Source of the DNA: Desulfotignum sp.
Lineage (GTDB): Bacteria > Desulfobacterota > Desulfobacteria > Desulfobacterales > Desulfobacteraceae
Assembly: GCA_011389575.1 (NCBI GenBank)
Contig: JAABUB010000002.1
Span: 40,375-104,374, forward strand
Length of the DNA stretch: 64,000 nucleotides
Reading direction: 5' to 3'
This document shows, piece by piece, positions 1 to 8,738 of the stretch. The notes beneath the pieces were generated by a model. It was not told the DNA's origin. It did no database searches and worked only from the letters and a program-made list of their open reading frames with translations. Made by a program: the position numbers and the translations under genes. Numbering within the stretch: position 1 is the first letter of the stretch; each line of letters opens with the position of its first letter.

Positions 1-655
1 TATCCCGGCCCAGGGTAAGTAAATCAGTGCCATTGTGGCGCAGCCGGATCAGGTGATCCACAGGAAACCTTGCCAGACATGCCAACAGTCGAGCAGAATT
101 TCCCAGAAGTTCCCAGGCCGGCCTGCCCGGCAGGGGCGCTGCCATATCATAGGCGCTGGCAACCGGCATATCATTTTCGGAAATATCATATGAATGCACA
201 ATGTGGGGGTTGTCCATGATAAATTTCACAACAGGTCCGACAGGCCTGTCCGCAAAAGATGCCGGAACTGTCACATGGTTCCATATTCCCAGCCTGGAAA
301 CCTGCCACAATAGTTGATCCGGTATCTTTGCCAGGTGTGGCGCACATTGCCAATGGATCAATTTCAATCCGTTTTCCCGCCATCCGGCCAGCTGGTTTTT
401 CCCAACCGGTTTTTGGGATGAATCCAGACCGGCTGTGATCCCGAATACCATGGATACCGGTTTTTCTGCCAGCCATCGAGACAGACGGGCCATGCAGGAC
501 AACACATCCGGGGCTGGCCCCCCGGATGCCGCAGCCTGAAAAAAAAACCCTGCTGCATCCCTGTATTCCTGCTGATCCAAATGCCGGAACAATGCATCCG
601 GATCTTTACATGCAAAGGGATCCCTTGTATATATCTGTTCAATGCAAGAACTCAT
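1..655 (-). CDS. Partial unknown protein, cut by the left edge
   Basis: An open frame without stops runs on the minus strand from an ATG at 655 off the left edge, giving at least 218 residues of the N-terminal part. It begins MSSCIEQIYTRDPF and has balanced amino-acid composition with in-frame stretches such as FIMDNPHIVHSYDISEND. Codon use looks coding, unlike the two other minus frames. I recognise no family. The frame stays open upstream of the ATG for about 14 codons (HEEYEEWHL) until a TAG, with no better ATG, so a TTG start at 658 is possible. It is divergent from msrAB. The confidence covers coding status only; function is unknown. Confidence 0.6.
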   Translation of the reverse strand, partial: MSSCIEQIYTRDPFACKDPDALFRHLDQQEYRDAAGFFFQAAASGGPAPDVLSCMARLSRWLAEKPVSMVFGITAGLDSSQKPVGKNQLAGWRENGLKLIHWQCAPHLAKIPDQLLWQVSRLGIWNHVTVPASFADRPVGPVVKFIMDNPHIVHSYDISENDMPVASAYDMAAPLPGRPAWELLGNSARLLACLARFPVDHLIRLRHNGTDLLTLGRD

Positions 656-945
656 CAAATGCCATTCTTCGTATTCTTCATGGTAAAAAAACAGCTAGGC
701 CATCACATTGCCAGCATCTCAACATTATATGGTGTGCCTGCAGGAGTCAAGTGCATGGTCTGTAACAAAAATTTTATTGCAACAGATATGGGTCAAAGAA
801 AAACAGAACAGGGCTGATGTTGTATCCACAACGGCTTGATGACATATCATGGGTTGCATATGCTGTGGCAGCGCTGCAAAATATCGGCACCTATTTACAA
901 TGGTCTGATGGATACTTATTTTGTTGTAAAAAAGGAGGACCTGCA

Positions 946-2067
946 ATGAAAGCAGTTTACCATATGAATTATTTTGTTTTTCTGCCCATCTGGATATTTC
1001 TGGTTTTATCCGTGTTTACTGGACAAAAGGCTTTTGCCATGGAGGATAATGTGACATACGAAAAAGCAACATTTGCCGGCGGGTGTTTCTGGTGCATGGA
1101 ACACCCTTTTGAAAAGATTGACGGGGTTTTATCGGTGGTATCGGGCTATGCCGGCGGTCACCTGGAAAACCCCACCTATGAGGCGGTTTCTTCGGGTGCA
1201 AGCGGCCATCTTGAAGTGGTGCAGATCACCTATGATCCTGATAAAGTTTCCTATGAAACCCTGGTGAAAATTTTCTGGCAGCAGATTGACCCCACAGACA
1301 AAGGCGGATCTTTTGTGGACCGCGGGGAACAATACGGTTCTGCCATATTTTATCACAATGACCGGCAGAAAAAAGCAGCCGTCGCAGCCAAAGAGGCTCT
1401 GGAGGCATCCGGACTTTTCAAGGATCCGGTTGCCACCCAAATTCGTCCCATGGAAACATTTTATCCGGCGGAAGAATACCACCAGGACTATCACAAGAAA
1501 AATCCGTTACGTTATAAATATTACCGGGCCGGTTCCGGCAGAGACCGGTTTTTGGAAAAAAACTGGAACGATGCGGCAAAGGCCAGGCTTGCGGATCAAG
1601 TTAAAAAAACCACAGGCACTTTTGTCAAACCCTCGGATGCGCAGCTTAAAAAAACATTGACCAAAATCCAGTACCATGTCACCCGGGAAGACGGCACTGA
1701 ACAGGCATTTTCCAATGCTTACTGGGAAAACAAGGAACCGGGCATCTATGTGGATATCGTATCCGGAGAACCGCTTTTCAGTTCCACGGACAAATTTGAT
1801 TCCGGTACGGGATGGCCCAGTTTTACCCAGCCCATAAAAGGGGTTTCTCTGACCGAAAAAACTGACAATAAATTGATTTTTTCCACCAGAACCGAAGTGC
1901 GCAGCCCTCTGGCCGACTCCCACCTGGGCCATGTTTTCACTGACGGACCTCCCCCCACAGGATTGCGGTACTGCATGAATTCAGCTGCGCTGCGGTTTGT
2001 TCCTGTTGCAGAGCTTGAAAAACAGGGATATGCACAATTTCTGGATCTGTTTACAACTGTGCCTTAA
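946..2067 (+). CDS. msrAB: Secreted bifunctional methionine sulfoxide reductase MsrA-MsrB
   Basis: Repairs both S- and R-methionine sulfoxide in proteins, outside the cytoplasm. The protein is 373 residues. An N-terminal signal peptide (hydrophobic run about residues 10-30, ending near QKAFAMEDN) precedes the MsrA domain with catalytic motif [10 protein letters not shown]. The C-terminal MsrB domain carries SGTGWPSF and the RYCMNSAAL catalytic cysteine. The MsrB part has VSGEPLFSS where zinc-binding forms have CxxC, so this is the zinc-free subtype seen in fused MsrA/B. The start at 946 is set by AAAGGAGGAC at 931-940; an in-frame ATG at 817 would put 43 unlikely residues before the signal peptide. 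No dedicated redox partner is adjacent. Fusion of the two domains is common; export is inferred from the leader. Confidence 0.93.
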   Translation: MKAVYHMNYFVFLPIWIFLVLSVFTGQKAFAMEDNVTYEKATFAGGCFWCMEHPFEKIDGVLSVVSGYAGGHLENPTYEAVSSGASGHLEVVQITYDPDKVSYETLVKIFWQQIDPTDKGGSFVDRGEQYGSAIFYHNDRQKKAAVAAKEALEASGLFKDPVATQIRPMETFYPAEEYHQDYHKKNPLRYKYYRAGSGRDRFLEKNWNDAAKARLADQVKKTTGTFVKPSDAQLKKTLTKIQYHVTREDGTEQAFSNAYWENKEPGIYVDIVSGEPLFSSTDKFDSGTGWPSFTQPIKGVSLTEKTDNKLIFSTRTEVRSPLADSHLGHVFTDGPPPTGLRYCMNSAALRFVPVAELEKQGYAQFLDLFTTVP

Positions 2068-2072
2068 CACTT

Positions 2073-2236
2073 CAGGACCATCGCATGTAGCCACATCTGT
2101 TCAGCAGCTTGATACCCGCCCCCTGAGGGTAGCGGTGTGACCGGCCCGGGATTGGCATCTGACGGTCCTGTCACACCGCTACCCTCAGGGGGCTATGTCA
2201 ATATAGGTAACGCTGCATCTTTATGCAATTATCCTG
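2073..2236. repeat. Palindromic dispersed repeat, copy 1
   Basis: A 164-bp intergenic element between msrAB and rplU. Its core is a perfect 24-bp inverted repeat (arms 2118-2141 and 2170-2193, 28-nt loop) built on CCCCCTGAGGGTAGCGGTGT. A second copy lies in opposite orientation at 35063-35228 and matches over nearly the whole length, including flanks beyond the hairpin. No ORF is inside. Both copies sit between genes. It could act as a terminator for msrAB, but it reads better as a REP/MITE-like mobile palindrome. Confidence 0.85.
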
Positions 2237-2251
2237 CTTAACATTTTTACA

Positions 2252-2280
2252 TTGACAAATTTCACTGAAATTTATAGTAT
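2252..2280 (+). promoter_or_regulatory. Putative sigma-70 promoter of the rplU operon
   Basis: A consensus -35 TTGACA at 2252-2257 is followed by an AT-rich stretch containing TATAGT (2273-2278) and TAGTAT (2275-2280) as -10 candidates, 15-17 nt downstream. It lies about 55-80 nt ahead of the rplU start in otherwise empty sequence. The exact -10 is uncertain. Confidence 0.55.
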
Positions 2281-2334
2281 AACGAGTTTTTATACGTTTG
2301 TGAAAAGTATTGATTTAATAAGGAGAGTTTACCC

Positions 2335-2646
2335 ATGTACGCAGTGATCAGAACCGGCGGCAAACAATACAAGGTTCATGAAGACCAGACCCTGAAAGTT
2401 GAAAAACTTTCCGGCTCCGAAGGTTCACAAATTGAATTCAATGATGTTCTCATGTTTTCAGACGGAGAAAATATTACCCTGGGAAATCCCCTGGTGGAAA
2501 ACGCAGTGGTAAAAGCCCATGTTGTGGAACAGGGCCGGGGCAGAAAACAACTGGTTTTCAAATACAAACGCCGCAAAGGATATAGAAAGATGCAGGGTCA
2601 CAGACAACTATATACTGAAATCAAAATCGACTCTATTTCAGCCTGA
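2335..2646 (+). CDS. rplU: 50S ribosomal protein L21
   Basis: Structural protein of the large ribosomal subunit that binds 23S rRNA. The 103-residue length is normal. The N-terminus [18 protein letters not shown] and the C-terminal [14 protein letters not shown] segment are L21 hallmarks. An AAGGAGAG ribosome site lies just upstream. It is the first gene of the conserved rplU-rpmA-obgE run, 13 nt before rpmA, and is probably expressed from the promoter at 2252-2280. Confidence 0.97.
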   Translation: MYAVIRTGGKQYKVHEDQTLKVEKLSGSEGSQIEFNDVLMFSDGENITLGNPLVENAVVKAHVVEQGRGRKQLVFKYKRRKGYRKMQGHRQLYTEIKIDSISA

Positions 2647-2659
2647 AGGAGATATACAC

Positions 2660-2914
2660 ATGTCACATAAAAAAGCAGCAGGCAGTTCAAAGAACGGCCG
2701 GGATTCAAACGCCCAGCGCCGGGGCGTTAAAAGGTTCGGCGGAGAAACAGTGGTGGCCGGCAATATCATTGTCAGACAGGTGGGTACGAAAATCCATCCG
2801 GGAAACAATGTGGGCATGGGCAAAGATTACACCCTGTTTGCAAAAATAGACGGTGTGGTGACCTTTGAAAGACAAGGCCGGGACCGTAAAAAAGTCAGCG
2901 TTTATGCCGCGTGA
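2660..2914 (+). CDS. rpmA: 50S ribosomal protein L27
   Basis: Large-subunit protein whose N-terminal tail reaches the peptidyl-transferase centre. It has 84 residues. [20 protein letters not shown] and [19 protein letters not shown] are diagnostic of L27. The start at 2660 is preceded by GAAGGAGAT; a longer in-frame reading from 2519 overlaps rplU and is not plausible. There is no N-terminal extension of the kind cleaved in Firmicutes. The stop TGA overlaps the GTG start of obgE, implying translational coupling. Confidence 0.97.
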   Translation: MSHKKAAGSSKNGRDSNAQRRGVKRFGGETVVAGNIIVRQVGTKIHPGNNVGMGKDYTLFAKIDGVVTFERQGRDRKKVSVYAA

Positions 2915-3906
2915 AATTTGTAGATGAAGCAGTTATTACCATCAGGTCCGGTGATGGCGGTCCGGGATGCACCTCTTTTCGCAGAGAACGCTTTATTGAG
3001 CGGGGCGGGCCTGATGGTGGAGACGGGGGGGATGGCGGACATGTAATCCTGAGGGCTGACCCGGCCAAACGCACCCTGTATGATTTTCGCCGTCAGAAAA
3101 TGCGCCGTGCCAAGAACGGGGCCCCTGGAATGGGCAAACAGAAACACGGCAAAAACGGCAGCCACTGCTATATTGATCTTCCCCTCGGAACCCTGGTGAT
3201 CCAGGCAGATACAAATGAGATCATTGCCGATATCACCGATCCCTGCAAAGAAGTCATCATTGCCCGGGGCGGAAAAGGCGGCCGGGGCAATAAACGGTTT
3301 GCCACTTCCACCAACCGGGCCCCCCGGTATTCCCAGCCAGGCCTTCCCGGTATTGCACTCACCCTGAAGCTGGAATTGAAACTTCTGGCAGATGTGGGAA
3401 TTGTGGGGCAGCCCAATGCAGGCAAATCCACTTTAATTTCCGCCATATCCGCGGCCCGCCCCAAAATTGCCGACTATCCGTTTACCACCCTTACCCCAAC
3501 TTTGGGCATGGTGGAGCCGCCATTTGGAGAACCCTTTGCCGTGGCTGATATTCCCGGACTTATTGCAGGGGCCCACCAGGGAACCGGGCTGGGAATCAAA
3601 TTTCTCAAGCATATTGAACGTACCGGCATATTGATCCATCTCATTGACGCCGGCACCATAGATCCAGAAACCCCCCTTGCCGCCTTTACCATGATCAACC
3701 GGGAACTGGCCCTTTACAGCAGTTCTCTGGCCGAAAAATCCCAGATCGTCGTGCTCAATAAGACAGATCTTACCGGCACTGAACACCGGGTGGACAGTTT
3801 TAGAAAAGCACTGCCACACCTTGAAATCCATACCATTTCAGCGATCACCGGTAAAGGGATTGACATGCTTGTAAAAATGCTTTCATCCAGACTCCAAAAC
3901 GGGTAA
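2911..3906 (+). CDS. obgE: Obg-family GTPase, ribosome assembly
   Basis: GTPase acting in late 50S assembly and stress/growth control. It has 331 residues, the short form made of the glycine-rich Obg fold (about 1-157) and the G domain, without a long C-terminal extension. Visible motifs are G1 GQPNAGKST, the TTLTPTLG switch I region, G3 DIPGLI, G4 NKTDL and G5 SAITGKG. The GTG start lies inside the rpmA stop (GTGA). The position after rplU-rpmA is the classic arrangement. nadD starts 5 nt downstream. Confidence 0.97.
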   Translation: MKFVDEAVITIRSGDGGPGCTSFRRERFIERGGPDGGDGGDGGHVILRADPAKRTLYDFRRQKMRRAKNGAPGMGKQKHGKNGSHCYIDLPLGTLVIQADTNEIIADITDPCKEVIIARGGKGGRGNKRFATSTNRAPRYSQPGLPGIALTLKLELKLLADVGIVGQPNAGKSTLISAISAARPKIADYPFTTLTPTLGMVEPPFGEPFAVADIPGLIAGAHQGTGLGIKFLKHIERTGILIHLIDAGTIDPETPLAAFTMINRELALYSSSLAEKSQIVVLNKTDLTGTEHRVDSFRKALPHLEIHTISAITGKGIDMLVKMLSSRLQNG

Positions 3907-3911
3907 ATACC

Positions 3912-4559
3912 ATGGAAGCCGGGCTTTTTGGGGGAACATTCAACCCGATTCACAATGGCCATATCCGTGTTGCCAGCCATGTGAAGCAGCAGTATAATCT
4001 TTCGAAAATATTTTTTTTTCCTTCTGCCACGCCCCCGCACAAAACCAACACCAACCTGGCACCTGCCCGGGACAGGTACGCCATGGTGGAACAGAGCCTG
4101 GCAGACATGAACGGATTTTATGCATCTGATATTGAATTGTCCCGAACAGGCCCCTCCTATACCATAGATACCATCCATGCCTTTGAAAAACAATACGGAC
4201 CAAATGTCCGGTTTTTTTTGTTAATGGGATCAGACGCATTTTTTGACACCCCTTCCTGGAAAAAATACAAGGCCATATTTCTGGCCGTCTCCATTATTGT
4301 GATGCCCAGGTGCGCAAATGGACAAAACCTGACCATTGCATCCTTTCTTGACGAACACATATCAAAAGGATACACATGGAACAAAGAAAAAAAACAGTTT
4401 ACCCATGACAGGCTGCAATCCATATATATCTGTCATGCACCCAAAATTGATATTTCATCCACCATGATACGCAACCGGGTGGAAAAAAACCTTTCCATAA
4501 AAGGACTTGTCCCCTCCCCGGTGGAGGAGATTATCAGCAAAAGGAATTTATATTTATGA
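3912..4559 (+). CDS. nadD: Nicotinate-nucleotide adenylyltransferase
   Basis: Adenylates nicotinate mononucleotide to deamido-NAD in NAD synthesis, in the cytoplasm. The protein is 215 residues, normal for the family. The N-terminal GLFGGTFNPIHNGHI nucleotidyl-transferase motif (HxGH type) and the C-terminal ISSTMIRNR (the ISSTxIR signature) are present. It lies 5 nt after obgE and its TGA overlaps the ATG of rsfS, matching the widespread obgE-nadD-rsfS order. Confidence 0.96.
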   Translation: MEAGLFGGTFNPIHNGHIRVASHVKQQYNLSKIFFFPSATPPHKTNTNLAPARDRYAMVEQSLADMNGFYASDIELSRTGPSYTIDTIHAFEKQYGPNVRFFLLMGSDAFFDTPSWKKYKAIFLAVSIIVMPRCANGQNLTIASFLDEHISKGYTWNKEKKQFTHDRLQSIYICHAPKIDISSTMIRNRVEKNLSIKGLVPSPVEEIISKRNLYL

Positions 4560-4927
4560 CAGTGCTTTCAGAAGAATTCAGGCCCTATCTGGCCTCTGTT
4601 TTCAACCGAAAACCCCAATCTGTTACCGCCATCGATGTGGAACAGTATACCTCCTACACCGATGTGCTGGTCATTGTGGAAGCCGGTTCCCACCGCCAGG
4701 TGACTGCTATTGCCGAACATATCATCACCCGGATGAAGGCCGATAAAATAACGGCTTTGGGAACAGAAGGCATTAAGGAAGGAGAATGGGCATTGCTGGA
4801 TTATGGAAATATCATCATCCATGTTTTTGAAACCCGGGCCAAAACATTTTATGACCTGGAAGGTCTGTGGGGTGATGCCCCCCGCATTGATCTGTCTGAA
4901 TTTGCATCACCTGCCCAAACCCCCTGA
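4556..4927 (+). CDS. rsfS: Ribosome silencing factor RsfS
   Basis: Binds L14 of the 50S subunit and blocks subunit joining under starvation. It has 123 residues. The family core is visible as DVLVIVEAGSHRQV, EGEWALLDYGNIIIHVF and the terminal YDLEGLWGDAPRIDL. It starts inside the nadD stop codon (ATGA), so the two are translationally coupled. This is the last gene of the housekeeping run; about 100 nt without obvious features follow. Confidence 0.95.
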   Translation: MTVLSEEFRPYLASVFNRKPQSVTAIDVEQYTSYTDVLVIVEAGSHRQVTAIAEHIITRMKADKITALGTEGIKEGEWALLDYGNIIIHVFETRAKTFYDLEGLWGDAPRIDLSEFASPAQTP

Positions 4928-5032
4928 TGACCGTTCGGATGAAAACCGACACTGAAGCTGTGGCAGCCTTACAACAGACCGGTGAACAACAAGCCAGACC
5001 AATGAACCTTTGACAAAGGATATTATCAAAAA

Positions 5033-5548
5033 TTGATTATGGAACAGATGAAAGACTATATCACTGGAAAAGATATCAACAATGTCGGATCGGAAGTGAG
5101 CCGACAGAGCTTTGAAAAATTTTTGGTGGAGATCAAGGGGTACAAAAAAAGTGAGATCCTGGTGGATGTACCCTTGACTGTCCAGTTCAAGGGAAACGAT
5201 TACCATTCATTCATTGACCTTGTTGTCTGTGTGGAAAAACAACCTGTCATGGCGGTCACCTGCGTGGCCGGTTCCATCGGCTCCTATGAACGGGAAATCC
5301 TTGCAGGGGCCAGGCTTTTGCAGGATGACTGTCAGATTCCTTTTGCAGTGTCCACTGACGGGAAAAATGCTGTTATCATGGACACGCTTTCCGGCCGGGC
5401 CGTGGGCAAAACATTGTCTGATATCTTCTCCCGGAAAAAAATTCTAAAAATGCTGCCGGATCTTACATTTACGCCTTTTGACAAAACAAAAAAGGAACGG
5501 GAAATGATCATTTACCGTTCCTTTAATATGGAAAAAATCAACAGATAA
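5033..5548 (+). CDS. Small HsdR_N-like (restriction-enzyme R-subunit N-terminal) protein
   Basis: A 171-residue protein resembling the stand-alone HSDR_N nuclease-like fold: DVPLTVQFKGNDYHSFIDLV corresponds to the beta-strand acidic core, followed by QPVMAVTCVAGSIGSYERE. Such short proteins occur widely in Desulfobacterota without restriction partners, and none is visible here. The start is probably TTG at 5033 (AAAGGA 12 nt upstream) or ATG at 5039. It converges with the zinc-ribbon gene 9 nt downstream. The fold assignment is from memory of motif patterns; function is unknown. Confidence 0.6.
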   Translation: MIMEQMKDYITGKDINNVGSEVSRQSFEKFLVEIKGYKKSEILVDVPLTVQFKGNDYHSFIDLVVCVEKQPVMAVTCVAGSIGSYEREILAGARLLQDDCQIPFAVSTDGKNAVIMDTLSGRAVGKTLSDIFSRKKILKMLPDLTFTPFDKTKKEREMIIYRSFNMEKINR

Positions 5549-5556
5549 ATACGTTT

Positions 5557-6234
5557 CTAGGCTCTGGACACTTCCTTGTTGCAATGCCTGCAGAGGGTGG
5601 CCCGCTTTTTGATTATTTCCGCACAATAGGGGCATTCTCTGGTAAAATGGCGTTCATGGAGCTGTTCAACCGCAGCTTGTACCCCTTCCACCAGTACAGG
5701 GGTGGGAAATTGATGGTTTACCAGATGTTCAATAGCTTCCACTTCCCCCAGTTCCCCCACCATTTCAGCTGCCTTGAGCCGGGCCCTGCCGGGTATGGCC
5801 GGATCCAGAAGAATTTTTAAAATCTCATCCCAGTCTTTGGCGATATAATAATCGGTAAGAATGGAAAAAGTTTTTTTGGTCAACTCTTTTTTTGCTTCCT
5901 GCTCAATAAGGACGGCATCATCCAGTTTGCCGCCGGTGGCCCCCACAGGGCTGAACACAGGCATGTATTCAAAATTGGGCTGTCCCGGTTCATTGATACA
6001 CCTGTAGGAAGCAGGCGCTTCCATGGTTTCCTGCAGATGATCCCATCCGCCTTTATAGGACGGGCACTCATCGTTGAAACAGACAAACAGGTACGGGGTG
6101 CCCCATCCCAGCCCGTCTGAAAAATTGATGGGCGGCACTTCCCACAGGGACATTTCCCGGGTACAGTGGGGGCAGGCTGGTTTGTCCATTTTAATATATC
6201 GTTCAAGCAGTTCTTCTTTGGTTTCAAATGCCAT
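5557..6234 (-). CDS. Zinc-ribbon protein with HEAT-like middle region
   Basis: A 225-residue cytoplasmic protein. The N-terminal part has CPHC and a later CFNDEC pair, a possible metal site. The middle is helical and repeat-like (ILLDPAIPGRARLKAAEMVG, similar to HEAT repeats). The C-terminus is a clear zinc ribbon, CPYCAEIIKKRATLCRHC. The ATG at 6234 is chosen because AAAGGAGA lies just upstream; an upstream in-frame start at 6303 lacks a site. It sits 69 nt after the transcarboxylase 5S/biotin gene and may be co-transcribed. Function is unknown. Confidence 0.7.
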   Translation of the reverse strand: MAFETKEELLERYIKMDKPACPHCTREMSLWEVPPINFSDGLGWGTPYLFVCFNDECPSYKGGWDHLQETMEAPASYRCINEPGQPNFEYMPVFSPVGATGGKLDDAVLIEQEAKKELTKKTFSILTDYYIAKDWDEILKILLDPAIPGRARLKAAEMVGELGEVEAIEHLVNHQFPTPVLVEGVQAAVEQLHERHFTRECPYCAEIIKKRATLCRHCNKEVSRA

Positions 6235-6303
6235 TATTCTTATCTCCTTTGTTAGTCTGACGGCTTCAGCCAAAGAAAATAAGCAGCCACCCGTTTTTGT
6301 CAA

Positions 6304-8325
6304 TCAGGCAGGTGCAATAACTGCCAGTACATCATCTTTTGACACTGAATCTCCTGTGTCAAAATAAATGGCTGTGACAACCCCTCCCACAGGTGCGGGC
6401 AGAGCATTTTCCATTTTCATGGCCTCGATGACCACAATGGTTTCGCCTTCATTCACTGTGTCCCCCACCTTTTTTTCATGTTTTATCACCATGCCGGGCA
6501 TGGGTGCCTTTATGGGAGTGCCTTGTGTGTCAGCAGCTGCCGGAGCAGCAGCAGGTTTGACCTCAGGGCCGGGTTCTGCCGGCTTTGCCGGTGCAGCAGG
6601 GGCTGCAGATTTCGGGGCCCCGGCAGCAGGCCCGGGCTGTGCCGAAGACCGGGAGGTGTTGTCGGCAGGCCCTGCAGCGGGAATTACAGATACGTTGCCC
6701 TCTTCTTCCACCCCCACCTCAAAGGAATCCCCTTCCACAAACACCTTGAAAATCCGGGTATTCTCCGTTTTTTCAAAGGCAGGCTTTTCCACCAGTTCGC
6801 CGGCTTTGGCTTTTTTAATCAATGCATCCTGGTTTTTAACCTCTTCCAGGGTGATGGGTTTGAGGCTTTCCGGTACCGGCTCTCTGCCGTATTTCTGTTT
6901 GAGAAATTTTTTGCCTGTCACAGGAAACAAAGCATACAGCAAAAGGTCTTCATCATCGGCAGCAAGATCTCCTATTTCTTTGCGGGCTTTTGCAAGTTCC
7001 GGTTCCAGCACCTGGGCCGGACGGCAGGAAATGGGTTCTTCTCCTCTGGGATAGCCTTTCAATGCTTTTTTCTGGACCTCCGGGTCTATGGGCACGGAGG
7101 TTTTTCCGTACAGCCCGTAACACAGATCTTTCACCTGGCCGGAAACCATCTTGTACCGCTCTTCCTGGGTATCAAACAGCACATTGTTCACGGTCTGGGT
7201 GCCCACAATCTGGCTGGTGGGCGTAACCAGCGGCACCTGGCCCAGCTCTTTTCTCACCCTGGGCAGTTCTTTATAGACCTGGTCTATCTTGTCCAGAGAA
7301 TCCATCTCCCGAAGCTGGTTCACCAGGTTGGAAAGCATCCCGCCCGGGGTCTGGTGCAGCAGCACATTGATGTCAATGAGAGACACTTTGGTGTCATCCA
7401 GAAGATGCTTGTACTTGGGCATGACCTCTTTTTCCAGAATCTCATTGATATCTGCCAGGGCCTTGATATCAAATCCCGTATCCCTGCTGGTGCCCAGAAG
7501 GGTCATGACCAAAGGCTCCAGGGCCGCATGGGAGGTTCGGTAGGCATAGGGGGTCACACAGGTGTCAATGATATCCACCCCGGCTTCCACCGCCTTGAGA
7601 TGGGTCATGGAAGACATGCCGGACGTAAAATGGCTGTGCAGGTGAATCAACGGCTTCACATTGTCTTTCAAGGCCTTGACCAGTTCAAAGGCATCATAGG
7701 GAGCCATCAGGCCTGCCATATCCTTGACACAGATACTGTCTGCGCCCATATCCTCCAGCTCTTTTGCCTTTTTGATATAATAATCCAGGTTGTAGACCTC
7801 TCCGCCCAGACGGGGTTCGGTGAGGGTGTAGCAGATACAGCCCTGGAAGTGGGCACCGCATTCTTTGATCACCGGCACCACGGTTTCAAAATTTCTGTAA
7901 TCATTGAGAGCATCAAAGGTACGAAATATTTCCAGGCCGTTGTCCACGGTTTTTTTCACAAACAGCTTTGCCACATCATCGGCATAGTTTCGGTATCCCA
8001 CAAGGTTCTGGCCCCGGAGCAGCATGGAAAACGGCGTTTTTTTAAAATACCGTTTCAAGGTCCGCAGCCGCTGCCAGGGATCTTCTCCAAGGAACCTGTG
8101 CATGGTATCAAAGGTGGCCCCTCCCCATACCTCCACTGCCCAGAAACCGATCTCATCCATGCGCTCGGCAACGGGAATCATATCTTCTGTTCTGCCCCTT
8201 GTGGCAAACAGGGACTGATGCCCGTCCCGCAGGGAAATATCCTCCACTTTCAGAGGATTTTCAGCTGCCGGCCTGTCTTGGTCATAATTCATCTGTGTCA
8301 TTGTCACCTGGGTGTGTTCTGTCAT
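6304..8325 (-). CDS. Biotin-dependent carboxyltransferase, 5S-type domain fused to biotin carrier (transcarboxylase / oxaloacetate decarboxylase alpha-like)
   Basis: Transfers a carboxyl group between oxaloacetate/pyruvate and enzyme-bound biotin. The protein is 673 residues. The N-terminal HMGL-like TIM barrel has ISLRDGHQSLFATR and the metal site HLHSHFTSGM. The PYC_OADA conserved region follows, then an Ala/Pro-rich linker (about 560-600) and a C-terminal biotinyl domain with EAMKM. A good AGGAGA site precedes ATG 8325. Upstream on the same strand lie a small protein and an MmdA-type 12S subunit. The set therefore fits methylmalonyl-CoA:pyruvate transcarboxylase of the succinate-propionate pathway, rather than pyruvate carboxylase, since no biotin carboxylase is adjacent. 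A sodium-pump decarboxylase is less likely because no beta subunit is seen. Confidence 0.88.
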   Translation of the reverse strand: MTEHTQVTMTQMNYDQDRPAAENPLKVEDISLRDGHQSLFATRGRTEDMIPVAERMDEIGFWAVEVWGGATFDTMHRFLGEDPWQRLRTLKRYFKKTPFSMLLRGQNLVGYRNYADDVAKLFVKKTVDNGLEIFRTFDALNDYRNFETVVPVIKECGAHFQGCICYTLTEPRLGGEVYNLDYYIKKAKELEDMGADSICVKDMAGLMAPYDAFELVKALKDNVKPLIHLHSHFTSGMSSMTHLKAVEAGVDIIDTCVTPYAYRTSHAALEPLVMTLLGTSRDTGFDIKALADINEILEKEVMPKYKHLLDDTKVSLIDINVLLHQTPGGMLSNLVNQLREMDSLDKIDQVYKELPRVRKELGQVPLVTPTSQIVGTQTVNNVLFDTQEERYKMVSGQVKDLCYGLYGKTSVPIDPEVQKKALKGYPRGEEPISCRPAQVLEPELAKARKEIGDLAADDEDLLLYALFPVTGKKFLKQKYGREPVPESLKPITLEEVKNQDALIKKAKAGELVEKPAFEKTENTRIFKVFVEGDSFEVGVEEEGNVSVIPAAGPADNTSRSSAQPGPAAGAPKSAAPAAPAKPAEPGPEVKPAAAPAAADTQGTPIKAPMPGMVIKHEKKVGDTVNEGETIVVIEAMKMENALPAPVGGVVTAIYFDTGDSVSKDDVLAVIAPA

Positions 8326-8364
8326 CGCAGTTTCTCCTGATAATATATTGTCATCAGCCCAAAA

Positions 8365-8498
8365 GCCGTTATTCAGCCTTCAGTCGTCAACCGTCAGTGT
8401 TAAGCGTTAAGCCGTCAGTATTGAAATTTTCTAAAGTATCATATCAACACATCATTTAATACTGATTACTCACGGCTAACGGATGAAAGCTGACAGCT
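8365..8498. repeat. Two opposed degenerate heptanucleotide arrays
   Basis: Positions 8365-8420 split into eight consecutive 7-mers built from the same pieces (GCCGTTA, TTCAGCC, TTCAGTC, GTCAACC, GTCAGTG, TTAAGCG, TTAAGCC, GTCAGTA). Positions 8457-8498 read on the opposite strand give six similar 7-mers (AGCTGTC, AGCTTTC, ATCCGTT, AGCCGTG, AGTAATC, AGTATTA). About 36 AT-rich bases separate them. The arrays fill the gap between the small transcarboxylase gene and the 5S/biotin gene. Confidence 0.65.
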
Positions 8499-8499
8499 T

Positions 8500-8724
8500 T
8501 TATCTAAACATCCGCAGCTGCATCATGGTATTGGCCTGCATCAGAGATTGGCGCCCGGCCATGCCCCATACATTGGGGGCGTGTCCTGTCAGCATCCTGG
8601 ATGCAGACTCTTTTATACCCGCAGTTTTTGCCTGTTCCTCCATATGCCGGGCATGTGCTTCTTCACTGGTTTTCATATGGGCATATACGCCTGCCAGGGC
8701 AGCTGCCCGTTTTTTAGCATCCAT
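8500..8724 (-). CDS. Small putative transcarboxylase assembly subunit (OadG/MmdD tail-like)
   Basis: A 74-residue soluble protein between the 12S and 5S/biotin genes, 14 nt after the former. The N-terminal half is Ala/Lys/Glu-rich and helical. The C-terminus (WGMAGRQSLMQANTMMQ) has the W-x3-GR-x3-M pattern that I associate with the tail of small delta/gamma subunits of decarboxylating biotin enzymes, which help hold the carboxyltransferase complex. No membrane segment is present, unlike sodium-pump subunits. The role is inferred from position and the tail pattern; it could also be an unrelated small protein. Confidence 0.6.
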   Translation of the reverse strand: MDAKKRAAALAGVYAHMKTSEEAHARHMEEQAKTAGIKESASRMLTGHAPNVWGMAGRQSLMQANTMMQLRMFR

Positions 8725-8738
8725 GACATCTTCCTTTT

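Noticed and set aside
6478..8340. 620-residue plus-strand open frame
   Set aside because: Antisense shadow of the transcarboxylase 5S/biotin gene; His/Phe/Gln-rich sequence without domains or a ribosome site.
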